A stretch of DNA of 64,000 bases from Micromonospora matsumotoense (GCF_900091525.1 NZ_FMCU01000003.1:558001-622000), one strand, 5' to 3'; positions 1 through 9,196 are shown, counted from the stretch's first letter. Program-made: numbers and translations. Notes: a model not told the origin generated them from the letters alone.

Positions 1-395
1 CCCCGGGGCAGGTCCAGCTCGATCTCGCGCCGCACCCCGGTCCGCCGGACCTGCCCGGCGAGGGTACGGATCAACGGATGGGCCGCGATGGAGCCGGGAG
101 TGGCGCCGGTACGGAGCAGTCCCATCGCCCGGGCGGCCGGGTTCACCAGCACCGGCACGTCGTCCGGGCCGAGCACCACGACACCGGCGCGGAGCGAGTC
201 GATGGTCTTGCGGCCGAGCCCGGTCAGCCCGCCGGACTGGTCGTCGGGAATCGCACGCCTCCCCAGGTTCCAACGGGAGCCCTCGCTCCCGGACGACGCC
301 GCACGACGCCGCCAGTCGTGGACGGGTCGCGACAGCAGCAGCCCGGCGACCAGTCCGGTCCCCAGGGCCACCACGATCGCCACCGCCCATTCCAC
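1..395 (-). CDS. senX3: SenX3-like sensor histidine kinase, N-terminal part (cut by window edge)
   Basis: The reading frame runs leftward off the window, so only about 131 N-terminal residues are visible. It opens with a hydrophobic segment (VEWAVAIVVALGTG, residues 1-14, continuing to about 22), then an Arg-rich stretch and a PAS-like region (GVVVLGPDDVPVLVNPAARA). That layout fits SenX3/PhoR-type phosphate sensor kinases; the HisKA and ATPase domains lie outside the window. The GTG at 395-393 is preceded by TACGAT (407-402) with a 6-base gap, as in leaderless transcripts. It is divergent from phoU, which is the usual actinobacterial arrangement. The senX3 identity is inferred from this context and from the N-terminus only. 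Confidence 0.75.
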   Translation of the reverse strand, partial: MEWAVAIVVALGTGLVAGLLLSRPVHDWRRRAASSGSEGSRWNLGRRAIPDDQSGGLTGLGRKTIDSLRAGVVVLGPDDVPVLVNPAARAMGLLRTGATPGSIAAHPLIRTLAGQVRRTGVRREIELDLPR

Positions 396-415
396 CCGGC
401 GATCGTAGGGTCATT

Positions 416-510
416 GTTCACCTGGCTATCGCCCATAACAGGACGAACCACACTCGCTTTGGGAGAAATTCACTCCCGGGCCCCGCGTCGTTCACCCGGG
501 TTCATCTGCG
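416..510. promoter_or_regulatory. Candidate PHO boxes between senX3 and phoU
   Basis: Four GTTCACC-like heptamers lie in the divergent spacer: GTTCACC at 416, ATTCACT at 468, GTTCACC at 490 and GTTCATC at 500. The 468 and 490 units are 22 bases apart, two turns of the 11-base PHO-box period. The 500 unit is 10 bases from the 490 unit, and 416 is out of phase. PhoP/RegX3-type regulators bind such repeats in actinobacteria, so autoregulation of this two-component system and phoU is plausible. This array is less regular than those at 48835 and 57078. Confidence 0.5.
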
Positions 511-606
511 GTCCGTCGCCCCCGCCTACGGTGGGTCGCGCACCTGCTCAACCCGTACGTCGGCGATCCTTCGGGCCGCCGGCGGCACCGACCCCAGGAA
601 GTGACG

Positions 607-1260
607 ATGCGCGACGAGTTCCGGGCCGACCTGCAGATTGTCAGCCAACTGCTGGTGGACATGGCGGAGGGGGTGCGCGCCGCGATGCGCCAGGCCACCC
701 GCGGCCTGCTCACCGCCGACCGCGAGGCGTCCGAGGCCGTGATCGCGCGGGACGCCGAGATCGACGACCTCTACCAACACGTCGAGGAGCGGGTCTGTGA
801 CCTGCTCGCCCGACAGGCGCCGGTCGCCTCCGACCTGCGCGCGATGATCACCGCCCTGCACGTCGCGGCCGACCTGGAGCGGATGGGCGACCTGGCCGAC
901 CACGTGGCGAAGACCGCGCTGCGGCGGCACCCGTCCCCGGCCGTACCGGCCGAGCTGCGTCCGGTCTTCACCGACATGGCGTCGGTCGCCGACCGGATGG
1001 CCGAGAAGATCGGCAAGGTGCTGGCCAGCCCCGACGCCGACATCGCCGCCGAGTTGGACCGCGACGACGACGTGATGGACGACCTGCACAAGAGCCTGTT
1101 CGGCGTGCTGCTCGGCGACGGGTGGCCGTACGGGGTGGAGACCGCCATCGACGCCACCCTGCTCGGCCGGTTCTACGAGCGGTTCGCCGACCACGCGGTG
1201 AACGCCGGCGAGCGGGTGGTCTACCTGATCACCGGCGAGACCGTCCCCGCCGCAGGCTGA
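607..1260 (+). CDS. phoU: Phosphate signalling protein PhoU
   Basis: A 217-residue protein of two PhoU-type three-helix repeats, close to the usual family length. Recognisable stretches are MRDEFRADLQIVSQLLVDMA near the N-terminus, EIDDLYQHVEERVCDLLARQ around residues 55-75, and the E/D-rich repeat signature RFYERFADHAVNAGERVVYL near the end. PhoU links the Pst transporter to its sensor kinase and damps the phosphate-starvation response. A GTG at 601 is in frame, but AGGAA at 596-600 sits 6 bases before the ATG at 607, so I prefer 607. It is divergent from the SenX3-like kinase and far from the pst operon at 49 kb. Confidence 0.93.
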   Translation: MRDEFRADLQIVSQLLVDMAEGVRAAMRQATRGLLTADREASEAVIARDAEIDDLYQHVEERVCDLLARQAPVASDLRAMITALHVAADLERMGDLADHVAKTALRRHPSPAVPAELRPVFTDMASVADRMAEKIGKVLASPDADIAAELDRDDDVMDDLHKSLFGVLLGDGWPYGVETAIDATLLGRFYERFADHAVNAGERVVYLITGETVPAAG

Positions 1261-1454
1261 AACCGGCGGCCGGCAGCACGCCCGGACCGGGGGACGGCCG
1301 GTGGCGCCCGCCGGACCGGGTGGTCCGGTAGCGCACCGGAGGACGGCCGGGGGCGCACGGAGGACGCCGATAGCGCACGCCCGCCGGCCGGGACGGGCGA
1401 CAGCGCGCCGGGCCGACGCAGCCCGGCCGCGGGCCCGACCGGGCCGATACCGAG

Positions 1455-1500
1455 GAAGGGCTCCCCGGCAGCGGGTTCATCCGCTGACGGGGAGCCCTTC
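1455..1500. terminator. Bidirectional terminator between phoU and gpmA
   Basis: A perfect 13-bp stem (1455-1467 with 1488-1500) encloses a second 5-bp stem (AGCGG 1470-1474 with CCGCT 1481-1485). It lies immediately downstream of gpmA on the minus strand. There is no T tract, as is common in GC-rich actinomycetes. The 194 bases between phoU and the hairpin are GC-rich and show no gene. Confidence 0.8.
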
Positions 1501-1508
1501 CGTGCGGC

Positions 1509-2276
1509 TCAGCGGCCCTGGTTGGCGACCGCGGCGGCGGCCTCCTTGGCGGCGGTCGGGTCGAGGTAGGCCCCGCCCAGGGTGATCGGGCGCAGCTGCG
1601 GGTCGAGGTCGTAGCGCAGCGGGATGCCGGTGGGGATGTTCAGCTTGGCGATCGCGGTGTCCGAGATCTGGTCGAGGTGCTTGACCAGGGCGCGCAGCGA
1701 GTTGCCGTGCGCGGCCACCAGCACCGTCCGGCCGGCGAGGATGTCCGGCACGATCGAGTCGTACCAGTACGGGAGCATCCGCTGCACCACGTCCTGCAGG
1801 CACTCGGTACGCGGCATCAGCTCGGTGGGCAGCAGCGCGTAACGCGGGTCACCGACCTGGGAGAACTCGTCGTCGTCGGCGATCGGCGGCGGCGGGGTGT
1901 CGTACGAGCGACGCCAGAGCATGAACTGCTCCTCGCCGTACTCGTCCAGGGTCTGCTTCTTGTTCTTGCCCTGCAGGGCGCCGTAGTGCCGCTCGTTGAG
2001 CCGCCACGACCGGCGCACCGCGATCCAGTGCCGGTCGGCGGCGTTCAGCGCCAGCTCGGCGGTGCGGATCGCCCGGCGCATCACGCTGGTGTGCACCACG
2101 TCCGGCAGCAGGCCGTGCTCCCGCAGCAACTCGCCGCCGCGACGCGCCTCGGCCTCACCCTTGGCCGTCAGGTCGACGTCGACCCAGCCGGTGAAGAGGT
2201 TCTTCGCGTTCCAGTCGCTCTCGCCGTGCCGCAGCAGGACCAGCGTCCCGACGGTGGGTCCCTCGCTCGCAGTCAT
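1509..2276 (-). CDS. gpmA: 2,3-bisphosphoglycerate-dependent phosphoglycerate mutase
   Basis: A 255-residue cofactor-dependent mutase that interconverts 3- and 2-phosphoglycerate in glycolysis and gluconeogenesis. The phospho-histidine motif [12 protein letters not shown] is near residue 20, followed by [31 protein letters not shown] and the second catalytic histidine in [14 protein letters not shown]. An ATG at 2285 is also in frame, but AGGA upstream has an 8-base gap to the ATG at 2276 (MTASEGP), which I take as the start. Gpm beside senX3 is conserved in actinobacteria including Mycobacterium. Confidence 0.95.
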   Translation of the reverse strand: MTASEGPTVGTLVLLRHGESDWNAKNLFTGWVDVDLTAKGEAEARRGGELLREHGLLPDVVHTSVMRRAIRTAELALNAADRHWIAVRRSWRLNERHYGALQGKNKKQTLDEYGEEQFMLWRRSYDTPPPPIADDDEFSQVGDPRYALLPTELMPRTECLQDVVQRMLPYWYDSIVPDILAGRTVLVAAHGNSLRALVKHLDQISDTAIAKLNIPTGIPLRYDLDPQLRPITLGGAYLDPTAAKEAAAAVANQGR

Positions 2277-2317
2277 GCCGATCATCCTGCCGCACCCGGC
2301 GCGGGGACACGCGGGCA

Positions 2318-2337
2318 GTGGTGGTGACGACCACCAC
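2318..2337. repeat. Short palindrome between gpmA and the MFS gene
   Basis: GTGGTGGT (2318-2325) and ACCACCAC (2330-2337) form a perfect 8-bp inverted repeat with a 4-base centre, midway between the divergent gpmA and MFS starts. It could be an operator for the transporter, but no regulator gene is adjacent. Confidence 0.4.
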
Positions 2338-2427
2338 GTGGAAAAACGGGTGACCGGTGTCGGACCCCGGAACTAGGTTGTAAGGCGCTTCAAGGGCAGC
2401 GGTCATTACCTGAGTGGGGGCGCGGGC

Positions 2428-3768
2428 GTGCGGACGGTACGGGGATGGTTCCGGGACACCACCGGTGGACTACCGAGGACCTTCTGGTACCTCTGGACCG
2501 GCACCCTGATCAACCGGCTCGGATCGTTCGTGCTGATCTTCCTCGCCATCTACCTGACCCAGGCGCGCGACTTCTCCGCCGCCCAGGCCGGCCTGGTGAT
2601 CGGCCTGTGGGGGGTCGGTGGGGCGGTGGGCACCACCGTCGGCGGCACCCTGGCCGACCGGTGGGGACGGCGGCCCACCCTGCTCACCGCCCACCTGGGC
2701 GCGGCCACCATGATGCTGGCCCTCGGCTTCGCCCGGCCGCTCTGGACGGTGGCGGTGGGCGCGCTGCTGCTCGGCATGTTCGCCGAGGCGGCGAGGCCGG
2801 CCTTCGGGGCCATGATGGTCGACGTGGTGCCGGAACGGGACCGGCTGCGGGCGTTCTCGCTCAACTACTGGGCGATCAACCTGGGCTTCGCCTGCGCCGC
2901 CGTGCTCGCCGGGCTCGCCGCCGAGGCCGGCTACCTGCTGCTCTTCGTGGTCGACGCGGTCACCACCCTGGCCACCGCGCTGATCATCTTCGTCCGGGTC
3001 GGTGAGACCCGACGCGCTCCGACGACCGGCGCCGTCAAGGGTGCGACGGGTGGGCCGCCCCGGGCGGGCGCGCTGCGCACCATCGCCGCCGACCGGGTGT
3101 TCCTGGGATTCGTGGTGCTCAACCTGTTCGGTGCGCTGGTCTTCCTCCAGCACATCTCGATGCTGCCGATCGCGATGGGTGACGCCGGGCTGTCCCCGGC
3201 CACCTACGGTTCGGTGATCGCGCTCAACGGGGTGCTGATCGTGGCGGGCCAACTCTTCGTCCCCCGGCTGATCCGGGGGCGGAGCCGGTCGCACGTGCTG
3301 GCCCTCGCCTCGGTGGTGATGGGCATCGGTTTCGGGCTGACCGCGTTCGCCGACGCCGCCTGGTTCTTCGGTCTCACCGTGCTGATCTGGACGCTCGGCG
3401 AGATGCTCAACTCCCCGTCCAACGCCACCCTGATCGCCGAGCTCTCCCCGGCCGAGCTACGGGGCCGCTACCAGGGCGTCTTCTCGCTCTCCTGGCAGGT
3501 GGCCGGCGCGGTCGCCCCGGTGCTCGGCGGGGTGGTCCGGGAGCATGTCGGCAACGGCACGCTCTGGCTGGGTTGCGCCGCGATCGGCGCGGCGACCGCG
3601 GTCGCCCACCTGCTCTCCGGGCCGGCCCGGGAACGCCGGGCGAGCCAACTGACCCGTCCCACCGCGCCGACCGTGCCGGTCACCGCCGTCCAGCCGCCGC
3701 CGCCCCAGTCGGCCGAGGCCGCCGCGACCGCACCCGCCGAGCCGGTCCCGGCCCGCACCCCCGCCTGA
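2428..3768 (+). CDS. MFS transporter (drug efflux type)
   Basis: A 446-residue integral membrane protein with about 12 hydrophobic segments between residues 18 and 400 and a Pro/Ala-rich cytoplasmic tail (about 405-446). The loop after the second helix carries the major-facilitator motif A (LADRWGRRPTLL), and NSPSNATLIAELSPAELRGRYQG resembles the later-loop signature of MdtH/YceL-like exporters. The substrate cannot be predicted. GTG at 2428 starts MRTVRGWFRD. It is divergent from gpmA and followed by a strong hairpin, so it is probably monocistronic. Confidence 0.85.
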   Translation: MRTVRGWFRDTTGGLPRTFWYLWTGTLINRLGSFVLIFLAIYLTQARDFSAAQAGLVIGLWGVGGAVGTTVGGTLADRWGRRPTLLTAHLGAATMMLALGFARPLWTVAVGALLLGMFAEAARPAFGAMMVDVVPERDRLRAFSLNYWAINLGFACAAVLAGLAAEAGYLLLFVVDAVTTLATALIIFVRVGETRRAPTTGAVKGATGGPPRAGALRTIAADRVFLGFVVLNLFGALVFLQHISMLPIAMGDAGLSPATYGSVIALNGVLIVAGQLFVPRLIRGRSRSHVLALASVVMGIGFGLTAFADAAWFFGLTVLIWTLGEMLNSPSNATLIAELSPAELRGRYQGVFSLSWQVAGAVAPVLGGVVREHVGNGTLWLGCAAIGAATAVAHLLSGPARERRASQLTRPTAPTVPVTAVQPPPPQSAEAAATAPAEPVPARTPA

Positions 3769-3858
3769 GTACGACGCCCGCCCACCCGGCGCACGGCTCG
3801 GCGCTACCTGCCCACCCGGGCCCGGCGCGGCGCGCCCACGGAAGGACCGGCAACGGCA

Positions 3859-3896
3859 GAGCGCCCACCGACGACCGAAAGTCGCGGTGGGCGCTC
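3859..3896 (+). terminator. Terminator of the MFS gene
   Basis: A 12-bp stem GAGCGCCCACCG (3859-3870) pairs with CGGTGGGCGCTC (3885-3896). An inner CGAC/GTCG pair extends it and closes a CGAAA loop. Confidence 0.75.
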
Positions 3897-4223
3897 GTAC
3901 CGCCTGCCCGGCGGCGGCGGGCGACCCTCACCCCCGTAAGCGTCGCCCGCTCGCGCCGCCGGTTCCCGGGTGGCACCGTCCCCCAACGGCGTGCTCCACC
4001 CGATGTGCGTCTCGCCCGGTGCACGGATCTGATCGATCCGCCGCTCCCCCGAACGTTTCCGAGCGTGACGCGGTGCAATAAAGTTAGTTCGCCCGGATTC
4101 CGGATTCAACCCGCGAACACTGTTCCGCCGGTCACAACACCGGCCTTCCCAGCTGCGGTGATGCCGTTCCGGGCCTCGTGACTGCCAACATGCGGCTACC
4201 CGGCAGCCATTCCCGCAAACCCC
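3897..4223. other. Intergenic stretch without a recognisable gene
   Basis: This 327-base spacer separates the MFS terminator from the convergent gene at 4224. Codon usage in all frames is unlike the neighbours. There is a small AT-richer patch near 4076-4090, but I see no convincing small ORF, RNA or repeat. Confidence 0.5.
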
Positions 4224-5189
4224 TCAACCGTCTTCCCGATCGGGTGATTCGGTCCGGAAGAAGTTGCTCTGCCGGCCGTCCCGCAACTGCTCCTGGAAGA
4301 TCAGGTTCAGCTTGCGGCTGTCGAACGTCCGGAACCAGTCGTCCCAGCTGACCACCCGCATCTGCCGGCTCTCCCGGTAACCCGGCAGGTCGAAGGTGAG
4401 CACACCCGGCCGGCCGTCCCGCTCGGTGCCGACGATGGTGGCCGGCTTCGCCCCCCGGGCCGCGGCCCAGTTCCGGATCACCTCGTGGTTGGTGGTGACC
4501 AGGCTGCGCCCGGGACGTTCCGGCCGGTCCGCCGGGGACGAGATGAGCTGCGAGGACCGTACCGACCGGGAAGTGGAGCGCCCGGTCCGGACGCCCGATG
4601 CGCGGCTGGCGGCCTTTGCCGGTGCCGCCTTCGCTCCCGGCCGCGACAGGGCCGCCCGTCCCGACCGGGACGCCGCCGTCGCCTTCGCCCGGGAGGACGC
4701 CGACGTCTTCGTCCGGGACGGGACGGTCGCCTTCGCCAGTACGGTCGGCGTCGCCTTCGCCCGGGAGGGAGCCGCCTTCGCCCGGGAGGACGAGGCCGCC
4801 GGCCGCCGGGCGGCGGTGGAGGTGGCCTTGCGTGCCGGGGCCGGAGCCGCCTTGGCCCGTGCCGACGTACCCCGCCGGGCCGAGGTGCCCTGACCGGCAC
4901 CGGTCTTCCTGGCGGGTGCCCGGCCGGACGGGCCGGTGCCGCGGCGGGCGGCGCCGCCGGCCCGGCCCTCCGAGCGCAACGTCCGCGCGAGCGTCTTCAC
5001 CAGTTCCGGCTTGCGTAGCGCGGAGATCCCGGAGACTCCCCGGCGGCGCAACTGACCCCGGATGTCGTCGACCCTCATCCGGGAGATCTCCGACTCGGAG
5101 ATGCCCGGCGTGTTCGGGGTCTGGTTGCCGGCCTGACGCGTGGTCCTGGTCGCCGTCGCGCCGCGACCTGAGCTGTTCCGCTGAGCCAT
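4224..5189 (-). CDS. Rho-N/SAP-like domain protein with long basic Ala/Arg/Lys linker
   Basis: A 321-residue protein in three parts. Residues 29-71 (from GISESEISRMRVDDIRGQLR) look like the Rho termination-factor N-terminal or SAP helix-extension-helix fold that binds nucleic acid. Residues about 75-225 are low complexity, with repeated SRAKA, ARKA and TSARR units, like the tails of histone H1 or actinobacterial HU/Lsr2-type nucleoid proteins. Residues about 230-321 form a compact conserved-looking domain (NHEVIRNWAAARGAKPATIV, then DDWFRTFDSRKLNLIFQEQ). GAGGAG stands 6 bases before the ATG at 5189. The frame is open to 5471, but that part overlaps the ybjN gene. A nucleic-acid-binding role is inferred. 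Confidence 0.8.
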   Translation of the reverse strand: MAQRNSSGRGATATRTTRQAGNQTPNTPGISESEISRMRVDDIRGQLRRRGVSGISALRKPELVKTLARTLRSEGRAGGAARRGTGPSGRAPARKTGAGQGTSARRGTSARAKAAPAPARKATSTAARRPAASSSRAKAAPSRAKATPTVLAKATVPSRTKTSASSRAKATAASRSGRAALSRPGAKAAPAKAASRASGVRTGRSTSRSVRSSQLISSPADRPERPGRSLVTTNHEVIRNWAAARGAKPATIVGTERDGRPGVLTFDLPGYRESRQMRVVSWDDWFRTFDSRKLNLIFQEQLRDGRQSNFFRTESPDREDG

Positions 5190-5265
5190 GACACGCTCCT
5201 CGACGGTCCGTCCTCGGCCTGCGGCGGGTCCCACACTGCCGCACCGCAGCGGTGCGGCATACCCG

Positions 5266-5781
5266 TCAGGACCGGTCCGAACCTCCGGCGGACGGGGTGA
5301 ACAGGTGAGCGAAGGCGGCGAGGTTCGCGGTCGACTCGCCCCGCTTGACCCGCCACTCCCACTCCCGGCGGATGGAACTGCCGAAACCGATCTCCAACAT
5401 GGTGTCGAAGGACTCGTCGGCATAGCTGAGCACCGCCCCGAACAGGCGGTCCAACTCGTCGGCGTCGACACCGGCCGGGTTGACCCGGCCGGTGAGATAG
5501 ACGTCCCCGACCGCGTCGATCGAGAACGCGACGCCGTACATCCGGGCGTTGCGCTGCAGCAGCCACGCCCACAGCTCCTCGCGCCGCTCGTCGGGCTGGC
5601 GCATCACGAACGCCTCGACCCACAGCGCGTGCTCGCCGACGATCAGGTTGCAGATCGTCTTGAGCTTGTGGGTGCCGGGCAGGGTGACCGCGTACGAACC
5701 CTCGCCGGTGGCCTCCCACTCCAGCTCCCGCTCGGTGCAGAACGACTCGATCAGGGCCGCCAGCTCGCTCTTCGCGCTCAT
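5266..5781 (-). CDS. YbjN domain-containing protein
   Basis: 171 residues, with a YbjN fold typical of actinobacterial proteins next to mshA. The start of the fold is ESFCTERELEWEATGEGSYA, a hydrophobic strand is TICNLIVGEHALWVEAFVMR, and the C-terminal helices follow from LDRLFGAVLSYADESFDTML. The biochemical role is unknown; related proteins resemble type III secretion chaperones in fold. An ATG at 5790 is in frame, but TAGAGT (5794-5789) with a 7-base gap to the ATG at 5781 points to a leaderless start there. Confidence 0.85.
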   Translation of the reverse strand: MSAKSELAALIESFCTERELEWEATGEGSYAVTLPGTHKLKTICNLIVGEHALWVEAFVMRQPDERREELWAWLLQRNARMYGVAFSIDAVGDVYLTGRVNPAGVDADELDRLFGAVLSYADESFDTMLEIGFGSSIRREWEWRVKRGESTANLAAFAHLFTPSAGGSDRS

Positions 5782-5841
5782 CGGACCCACTCTACGGCCG
5801 GGGCGACGGGCCCACCGGATGACGCCGGGCCGGCAACCCGG

Positions 5842-7224
5842 TCACCAGGAGCCGGTGAGCGCCGGCCCCTCGGCCAGCCGGGCCGCCAACCGCTCCCGGT
5901 GCCCGGTGACCGCCTCACCGTAGACGGCGAGCAGGCCGGAGACGGTGCGCTCCCAGGAGAAGCTCCGGGCGTGCCGGGCGGCGCCCCGGCCCAACGCCTC
6001 CCGGGCCGACCGGTCCGGGAGCAGCCGGGCCAGCGTACGGGCCCAGTCGGTCGGATCGTGGCCGTGCACGAGCACGCCGCTGACCTGGTCCCGAACGGCG
6101 GTGACCAGGCCACCGACGGCGGCGGCGACCACCGGGGTACCGCAGGCCTGCGCCTCCAGGGCCACCAGGCCGAAGGACTCGTTGTGTGAGGGCACCGCCA
6201 CCAGGTCGGCGGCCCGGTAGAGAGCGGGCAGGTCGTCCCCGGTGCGCGGCGGCAGGAAGCGGACCCGGTCGGCGACACCCAGCGAGCCGGCCAGCTCGAT
6301 CAACGAGGTGGGCCGGTCCAGGCCGCTGCCGCTCGGGCCACCGCAGATCACCACGGTCAACTCTTCGGCGAGCTCCGGGTCCCGCTCGCGCAACGCGGCG
6401 ACCGCGCGGACCAGCACGTCGGGTGCCTTCAGCGGCTGGATCCGGCCGACGAACGCGACGACGTACCCGTTGGTGGGCAGGCCCAGCCGGTGGCGGGCGG
6501 CGCGGGTCGCCGCGGCCCGGTCCCCGGCGGCGGGGCGGAACCGGTCCAGGTCCACCCCGGGTTCGACGACCGCGACCCGGGCCGGGTCGGCGGCATAGCG
6601 GTCGATCAGGTCGGTCGCCTCCACCCGGGTGTTCGCCACCAGCCGGTCGGCCTCGGCGACCACCTGCTCCTCACCGATCACCCGGGCCTTCGGCTCCGGC
6701 CGGTCACCGGCGGCGAGCTGGGCGTTCTTCACCTTGGCCAGGGTGTGCGCGGTGTGCACCAGCGGCACCCCCCAGCGCTCCTTGGCCAGCCAGCCGACCT
6801 GCCCGGAGAGCCAGTAGTGCGAGTGGATCAGGTCGTAGTGACCGGGCGGGCGGGCCGCCTCGGCGCGCAGCACCCCGGCGGTGAAGGCGCAGAGCTGGCC
6901 GGGCAACTCCTCCTTGGTCAGCCCCTCCAGCGGGCCCGAGGTGACGTGCCGGACATGTACGCCGGGTGCCATCTCCACCACCGGGGGCAGGTCACCCGAG
7001 GTGGCCCGGGTGAAGATCTCCACCTCGACGTTGGCCTCGGCGAGCCGACGGGCGACCTCCAGGATGTAGACGTTCATGCCGCCCGCGTCGCCGGTGCCCG
7101 GTTGGTGCAGCGGCGAGGTGTGCACCGACAGGGTGGCGATCCGGCGGGGCCGGGGCCACGGCAGGGCGCCTCGCTGCCGACCGACGCCGGTGTGCTGATC
7201 CGCCACGTCCGCTCCCTCTGTCAC
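5842..7224 (-). CDS. mshA: D-inositol-3-phosphate glycosyltransferase (mycothiol step 1)
   Basis: A 460-residue GT-B, GT4-family enzyme that transfers GlcNAc from UDP-GlcNAc to inositol 3-phosphate, the first step of mycothiol synthesis. The MshA signature [20 protein letters not shown] lies near residue 38. [19 protein letters not shown] and [18 protein letters not shown] (start of the C-terminal Rossmann half) follow, then the donor-site motif [23 protein letters not shown] at 7224 is the longest plausible start; about 35 residues precede the conserved core. mshD is 40 kb away and a mycothiol-dependent enzyme family member is at 10.5 kb. Confidence 0.95.
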   Translation of the reverse strand: MTEGADVADQHTGVGRQRGALPWPRPRRIATLSVHTSPLHQPGTGDAGGMNVYILEVARRLAEANVEVEIFTRATSGDLPPVVEMAPGVHVRHVTSGPLEGLTKEELPGQLCAFTAGVLRAEAARPPGHYDLIHSHYWLSGQVGWLAKERWGVPLVHTAHTLAKVKNAQLAAGDRPEPKARVIGEEQVVAEADRLVANTRVEATDLIDRYAADPARVAVVEPGVDLDRFRPAAGDRAAATRAARHRLGLPTNGYVVAFVGRIQPLKAPDVLVRAVAALRERDPELAEELTVVICGGPSGSGLDRPTSLIELAGSLGVADRVRFLPPRTGDDLPALYRAADLVAVPSHNESFGLVALEAQACGTPVVAAAVGGLVTAVRDQVSGVLVHGHDPTDWARTLARLLPDRSAREALGRGAARHARSFSWERTVSGLLAVYGEAVTGHRERLAARLAEGPALTGSW

Positions 7225-7389
7225 GGTTGATGCCGTCCCGCACGACCGGCGCCTCCTCGGTCAACCCGAACGCCGGGTGTCATCTTCCCCATCGGGCTTC
7301 GGAAATGCGTCGCCCCGGGTCGCCGGGGTGACGGACCTCATCACCGGGGCCCCGGGTCCCGGCCGCGCGGTCGGGGTGAGAATGGCCGG

Positions 7390-8157
7390 ATGACCTCTGT
7401 CGCGATCGTCACCGGGGCGTCCAGCGGGATCGGCGCGGCCACCGCCCGCCGGCTCGCCGCCGCCGGTTTCCACGTGCTCGTCGCCGCCCGCCGCGCCGAC
7501 CGGCTCGCCGGTCTGGTCGCCGACATCACCGCGGCCGGTGGCAGCGCCACCGCTGTGGCCTGCGACGTCACCTCGGACGAGTCGGTGGCCGGGCTGGCCC
7601 GGGCCGCCGCCGACGCCCCCGGACCGGTCACCGTGCTGGTCAACAACGCCGGTGGCGCACGCGGCCTGGACCCGGTGGAGAGCGGCTCGGTGGCCGACTG
7701 GCAGTGGATGTACGACGTGAACGTGCTCGGCACGCTCCGGGTCACCCAGGCCCTGCTGCCGGCCCTGGAGCGCTCCGGCGCCGGGACCATCGTGGTGGTC
7801 TCGTCCACCGCCGGCTTCACCGTGTACGAGGGCGGCGGCGGCTACAGTGCGGCCAAGCACGCGCAGACCGCCGTGGCGGGCACCCTGCGGCTGGAGCTGT
7901 GCGGCCGGCCGGTCCGGGTCGTCGAGATCGATCCCGGGATGGTCCGGACGGACGAGTTCAGCCTGAACCGGTTCGGCGGGGACGCCGCAAAGGCCGACGC
8001 TACCTACACCGGGGTGGCGCAGCCGCTGGTGGCCGAGGACGTCGCCGAGTGCATCACCTGGTGCGCCACCCTCCCGCATCACGTCAACGTGGACCGGTTG
8101 GTGGTCCGCCCGCTGGCCCAGGCCGCCCAGCACAAGGTGCACCGGGTCAGCCAGTGA
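7390..8157 (+). CDS. Short-chain dehydrogenase/reductase
   Basis: 255 residues with the classical SDR set: the NAD(P)-binding TGASSGIGAATARRL (residues 8-22), the NNAGG structural motif, the catalytic Ser in VVVSSTAGFTVYEG and the YSAAKHA catalytic Tyr/Lys. It is closest in style to serine 3-dehydrogenase/YdfG-like members, judged from EIDPGMVRTDEF and the C-terminal region. The substrate is unknown. It is divergent from mshA, with 165 bases between the starts, and is closed by a hairpin. Confidence 0.9.
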   Translation: MTSVAIVTGASSGIGAATARRLAAAGFHVLVAARRADRLAGLVADITAAGGSATAVACDVTSDESVAGLARAAADAPGPVTVLVNNAGGARGLDPVESGSVADWQWMYDVNVLGTLRVTQALLPALERSGAGTIVVVSSTAGFTVYEGGGGYSAAKHAQTAVAGTLRLELCGRPVRVVEIDPGMVRTDEFSLNRFGGDAAKADATYTGVAQPLVAEDVAECITWCATLPHHVNVDRLVVRPLAQAAQHKVHRVSQ

Positions 8158-8186
8158 CCCGACCCGGCCTACCCGACCGGGTCGGG
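8158..8186 (+). terminator. Terminator of the SDR gene
   Basis: CCCGACCCGG (8158-8167) pairs perfectly with CCGGGTCGGG (8177-8186) across a 9-base loop, directly after the stop codon. Confidence 0.75.
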
Positions 8187-8237
8187 CGATGATCCGGCAC
8201 GGCTGGTGCCGCCGGCCGGAGTGGGCGGTGGCCGGCT

Positions 8238-9035
8238 GTGGCTGACCGCGACCGGCACCGGCCGTTGGGGGTGGTGACCCGGGGGACGACGAACCCGAAC
8301 CGGCTCCGCCGGGTCGACAACTGGCTCGTCGAGACCTGCGGCGACCGGTTGCGGGCAGCAGCCGACCCGCTGGTGGTGGACCTCGGTTACGGCACCACCC
8401 CGGTCACCGCCGTCGAGCTGCGAGGCCGGTTGGCCGCCCGGGTCCGCGCCGATGTCCGGGTGGTCGGGCTGGAGATCGATCCGGTACGGGTGGCCGCCGC
8501 CGCGCCCGCCGCCGATCCCCCGGGGCTGACCTTCGCCCGGGGCGGCTTCGAGCTGGCCGGCTTGCGTCCCACCCTGGTCCGGGCGTTCAACGTGCTACGC
8601 CAGTACGACGAGAGCGAGGTCGCCGACGCCTGGCGGACGGTCACCGACCGGCTCGCCCCGGGCGGGGTGCTGGTCGAGGGGACGTGCGACGAGTTGGGCC
8701 GGCTGGGCGGCTGGCTGCTGATCGACGCGGACGGCCCCCACACCCTCACCCTGGCCGCCCGACTGACCACCCTGGAGCGCCCGGCCCAGTTGGCCGAACG
8801 CCTGCCGAAGGCGCTGATCCACCGCAACGTCCCCGGGGAACGCATCCACGCCCTGCTGCGCGCCCTGGACGACGCCTGGCACTCCGCCGCCGGCTACGCC
8901 CCGTTCGGCCCCCGCCAACGCTGGCTGGCCGCCGTCACCGCCCTCAGTTCCACCGGCTGGCCCATCCTCGACGGCCCACCCCGCTGGCGTCACGGCGAGC
9001 TGACCCTCCCCTGGCAAACCATCGCCCCCACCTGA
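8238..9035 (+). CDS. Class I SAM-dependent methyltransferase-like protein
   Basis: 265 residues. LVVDLGYGTTPVTAVELRGR (about 35-54) is a methyltransferase motif I variant, and VVGLEIDPVRVAAAA provides the acidic residue that would hold the SAM ribose. NVLRQYDESEVADAWRTV resembles the motif IV/V region. This family sits near mshA and murB in many actinobacteria, but I know of no assigned substrate. GTG at 8238 is the first start in frame; later GTGs at about 8271 and 8274 are also possible. Confidence 0.75.
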   Translation: MADRDRHRPLGVVTRGTTNPNRLRRVDNWLVETCGDRLRAAADPLVVDLGYGTTPVTAVELRGRLAARVRADVRVVGLEIDPVRVAAAAPAADPPGLTFARGGFELAGLRPTLVRAFNVLRQYDESEVADAWRTVTDRLAPGGVLVEGTCDELGRLGGWLLIDADGPHTLTLAARLTTLERPAQLAERLPKALIHRNVPGERIHALLRALDDAWHSAAGYAPFGPRQRWLAAVTALSSTGWPILDGPPRWRHGELTLPWQTIAPT

Positions 9036-9140
9036 CCCACCCGCCCCTCCACCCCCACCCTTAGCTCCCCACCCAACCCCGCCCCACTTCACCCCGCCCC
9101 TGCCCCTGCCCCTGCCCTGCCCCGCCCCGCCCCGCCCCGA

Positions 9141-9196
9141 TGATCAAGAGGTTCAGGTCAACATCCCGCCGAAAACTGACGTAAACCTCTTGATCA
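9141..9196. repeat. Imperfect palindrome, TGATCAAGAGGTT family, copy 1
   Basis: Arms 9141-9160 and 9177-9196 are 20 bases each and complementary at 18 of 20 positions, with a 16-base loop. It lies between the convergent genes at 8238 and 9391 and shares its arm sequence with the copy at 9254. It probably forms a transcription-terminating hairpin in both directions. The flanking spacer (about 9095-9140 and 9311-9352) is made of short tandem GC-rich units such as CCCCG and GGGACAGGAC. Confidence 0.8.
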
